64,000 nucleotides of DNA from JAUSIF01 sp963711595 (lineage in GTDB: Bacteria > Pseudomonadota > Alphaproteobacteria > Rhizobiales > Xanthobacteraceae), in the NCBI GenBank assembly GCA_963711595.1, contig CAVQER010000001.1, positions 434,001-498,000 of the forward strand. Direction: 5' to 3'. The notes beneath the pieces are model-generated. The model was not told the origin of the DNA. It saw nothing but the letters and a program-made list of their open reading frames with translations, and made no database searches. Each line of letters begins with the position of its first letter. Position 1 is the stretch's first letter. Shown piece after piece: positions 62,139-64,000 of this stretch. Position numbers and translations under genes: made by a program.

Positions 62139-64000
62139 CTAGCCCCTTCTCACGGCTTCGGCTTCCACGCCGATGGCCGCCGCCTGCCGCCTGCGCGAAC
62201 GGAGCGCGTATTCGCGCGCGATCAAGCCTGCGCCGAGAAGAGCGCCGATAACATTGAAGTAGATCGCCTGCGGGAACAGCGCGATCGGCGCCAAGAGAAA
62301 CGCACCGACCACCATGAAGGCCGCGCGATCGGCCCAGCCGATGGCGCGCATGCTGTAGCCGACAAATCCCATCGACATCAGCCAGATCCCGGCGACCGCC
62401 GTAACAAAGTCGATGGCGATGTGCACGGGGTCGCCGACCATGAGCAAGGTGGGCGAATAAACGAACAGGAATGGCACGATGTAGGCGACCCACCCAAAGC
62501 GCATCGAACTCGAATCCGGTTCGGAAAGGATCAGTCTTGCCGATGCTTGCTGCAGCGAACGCAGCTACCGCAACAGGTGGCGTGACGAACGACATCATGC
62601 CGAAGTAAAGCACGAACATGTGCGCCGCGATTGGGAGCACTCCGGACTCCGTCATTGCCGGCGCCACCAGCGCAGCAAGCAAGACGTAGACCGCAACCGT
62701 CGGCATGCCCATTCCCAGCACGATCGAGATGAGCGCAGCCAGGATCAGCAGTAACAGCAGGCTGCTCTTCGCGAATGTTACGAGCGCGAGCGTCAGACCA
62801 AAGGCGAGGCCACTTACAGCGAGAACTCCGACCACCATGCCGGCGCCGCAGCAGATCATGATGATGTCGAGGACGCCGTATCCTGTGTCGCGCACCGCAG
62901 TGACCAGCGCGCGCCACTGCGGCCTGACACCGCGATAGCCGAATAGATAGGTGCAAGCGATCAGCGTCACGCACGAATAGAGCGCGGACTCTTCGGCTTG
63001 CATGTTCAGCCAGAACAGCGTGTACACGAGCACCGCGAACGGCAGGGTGAAATGCCAGCCATGACGCATGACGTAGAGTGTGCGTGGGATCAGTGACTCT
63101 TCGATGCGCGTAATGCCGGCCCTGGCAGCTTCCAGGTCCGCTACGACGAACAGGACGACGAAATAAAGGATCGCCGGAATAGCCGCAGCGACCATGATGT
63201 CGCCGTAAGTGACCTGGAGGAATTCGGCCATGACGAACGCTGCAGCTCCCATCACCGGTGGCATGATGCTTCCACCGGTCGATGCGACTGCTTCGATCGC
63301 AGCTGCCTGGTACGGCCTGTAACCTGCGCGCACCATCATCGGGATCGTGACGATGCCGCCGGAAACCACGTTGGCAACCGCACTGCCGGAGATGGTGCCA
63401 AACAGCGCGGAGCTGACGACCGCGATTTTCGCCGATCCGCCGCGATAGCGGCCCATGGTCGCGACGGAGATGTCGTTGAAGAAATCTCCGCCACCAGTCG
63501 AGTTGAGCAAATTTCCGAACAGCACAAACGCGATAACGATCGTCGCCGCGACCATGATCGGCGTGCCGAGGATCGCGTTGGAATCGAAGCCCAAATAGTA
63601 CACCAGCTGCGCGGGAGCTGTCGGTCGCGCAGCCATGATGCCAGGAATAAGATGCCCAATGAGCCCGTAAACAAGGAAGACCAGCACGGTGATAACGAGG
63701 GGCCATCCGACCGTGCGCCTGATGCCTTCGAGCGACAGGACGATGACGACGGCGGAAGCTATCAACCCGTCGAGCGGGTGGAAAAACATCTGCGTGCCAA
63801 GCTCGACGAAGCGCAGTGCGATGTAACCGGCCGCGGCGAAGCCAGCGACGCCGAGCAAGATGTCGTACCAGGGCGGGACTGCCTGCGACCTGCCGGAGCG
63901 CGCCGGCACGGAGATAAACAAAAGAAGAAATGCAATCGCGAGAATGATCGAGACGTACTGCTCCATGAACAGCACGAGTCCGACTTTGCGATAGAGGTCG
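62139..64000 (-). CDS. TRAP transporter fused permease, 4TM/12TM (DUF3394-type), partial and frameshifted
   Basis: The gene enters from the right edge; the frame is open at 64000 (LYRKVGLVLFMEQYV-like start). It is a fused small-plus-large TRAP permease: small-subunit-like helices (YVSIILAIAFLLLFISV, WYDILLGVAGFAAAGYIAL), then a large permease with GNLLNSTGGGDFFNDISVATMGRYRGGSAKIAVVSSALFGTISGSAVANV (quoted only in short parts: GTISGSAVANV), GGSIMPPVMGAAAFVMAEF and GMGMPTVAVYVLLAALVAP. One extra base at 62507-62508 shifts the frame; the true end is MRFGWVAYIVPFLFVYSPTL to 62139. Substrate unknown. The binding protein gene should lie outside the window to the right. Confidence 0.88.

Overview
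The window is GC-rich (roughly 65%) chromosomal DNA of an alphaproteobacterium, most likely Hyphomicrobiales (Bradyrhizobiaceae/Xanthobacteraceae-like). The evidence is a set of typical small families of that order (DUF1491, DUF2336, DUF5330, DUF6456, the TIGR03808 Tat-exported protein, the DUF1214/DUF1254 pair), a methylmalonyl-CoA mutase module with meaB, and two families of dispersed palindromic repeats common in these genomes. I see no integrase, phage or CRISPR array.

Layout. 0-1 kb: the start of an MrcB-like/DUF3883 gene running off the left edge, with atypical codon use. 1.2-12.6 kb: a class A penicillin-binding protein, the DUF1214/DUF1254 pair, a DUF559 nuclease, a dienelactone-hydrolase-like enzyme, an exported methyltransferase, a lipoprotein, DUF2336 and a YdjC-type deacetylase, all separated by many palindromic repeats. 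12.6-19.2 kb (minus strand): a three-gene sugar/lipid glycosylation group, then a histidine kinase/peptidoglycan-binding/DUF1491 operon. 19.6-31 kb: housekeeping and small regulatory genes (DUF5330, SufE, DUF6456, a DnaA-C-terminal-domain protein, MsrB, oligopeptidase B, a DMT transporter, SOD, an M20 peptidase, a degenerate receiver protein, a HerA-like ATPase). 31.1-41.3 kb: DUF4332, folP-folB-folK, mutA-mutB, a methyltransferase, a lipoprotein, meaB, pyroglutamyl peptidase and a TIGR03808 gene. 41.4-48.8 kb (minus): one catabolic locus, pcaH-pcaG-MFS, then a TRAP transporter dctP-dctQ-dctM, then an amidase and a small membrane protein. 48.9-51.5 kb: an opgH-type glucan glucosyltransferase plus an FkbM methyltransferase. 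51.6-55 kb: a BchC-like oxidoreductase, a PTPS-like protein lacking canonical active-site residues, a glycosyltransferase and a methyltransferase. 55-64 kb: cytochrome b561, PutA, a hybrid histidine kinase, tRNA-Gln, tRNA-Pro, and a fused TRAP permease running off the right edge.

Two points matter most for anyone using this annotation. First, at least twelve genes are split by a single extra base (always a +1 gain, usually in a short homopolymer). This looks like a sequencing or assembly error profile rather than decay, so the spans given here join the fragments. Second, the most intriguing signals are the DUF559 nuclease lying exactly between the two arms of a palindromic element that occurs elsewhere in the window as short non-coding copies, and the PTPS-like/BchC-like/glycosyltransferase/methyltransferase cluster, which looks like a small-molecule pathway I cannot name.
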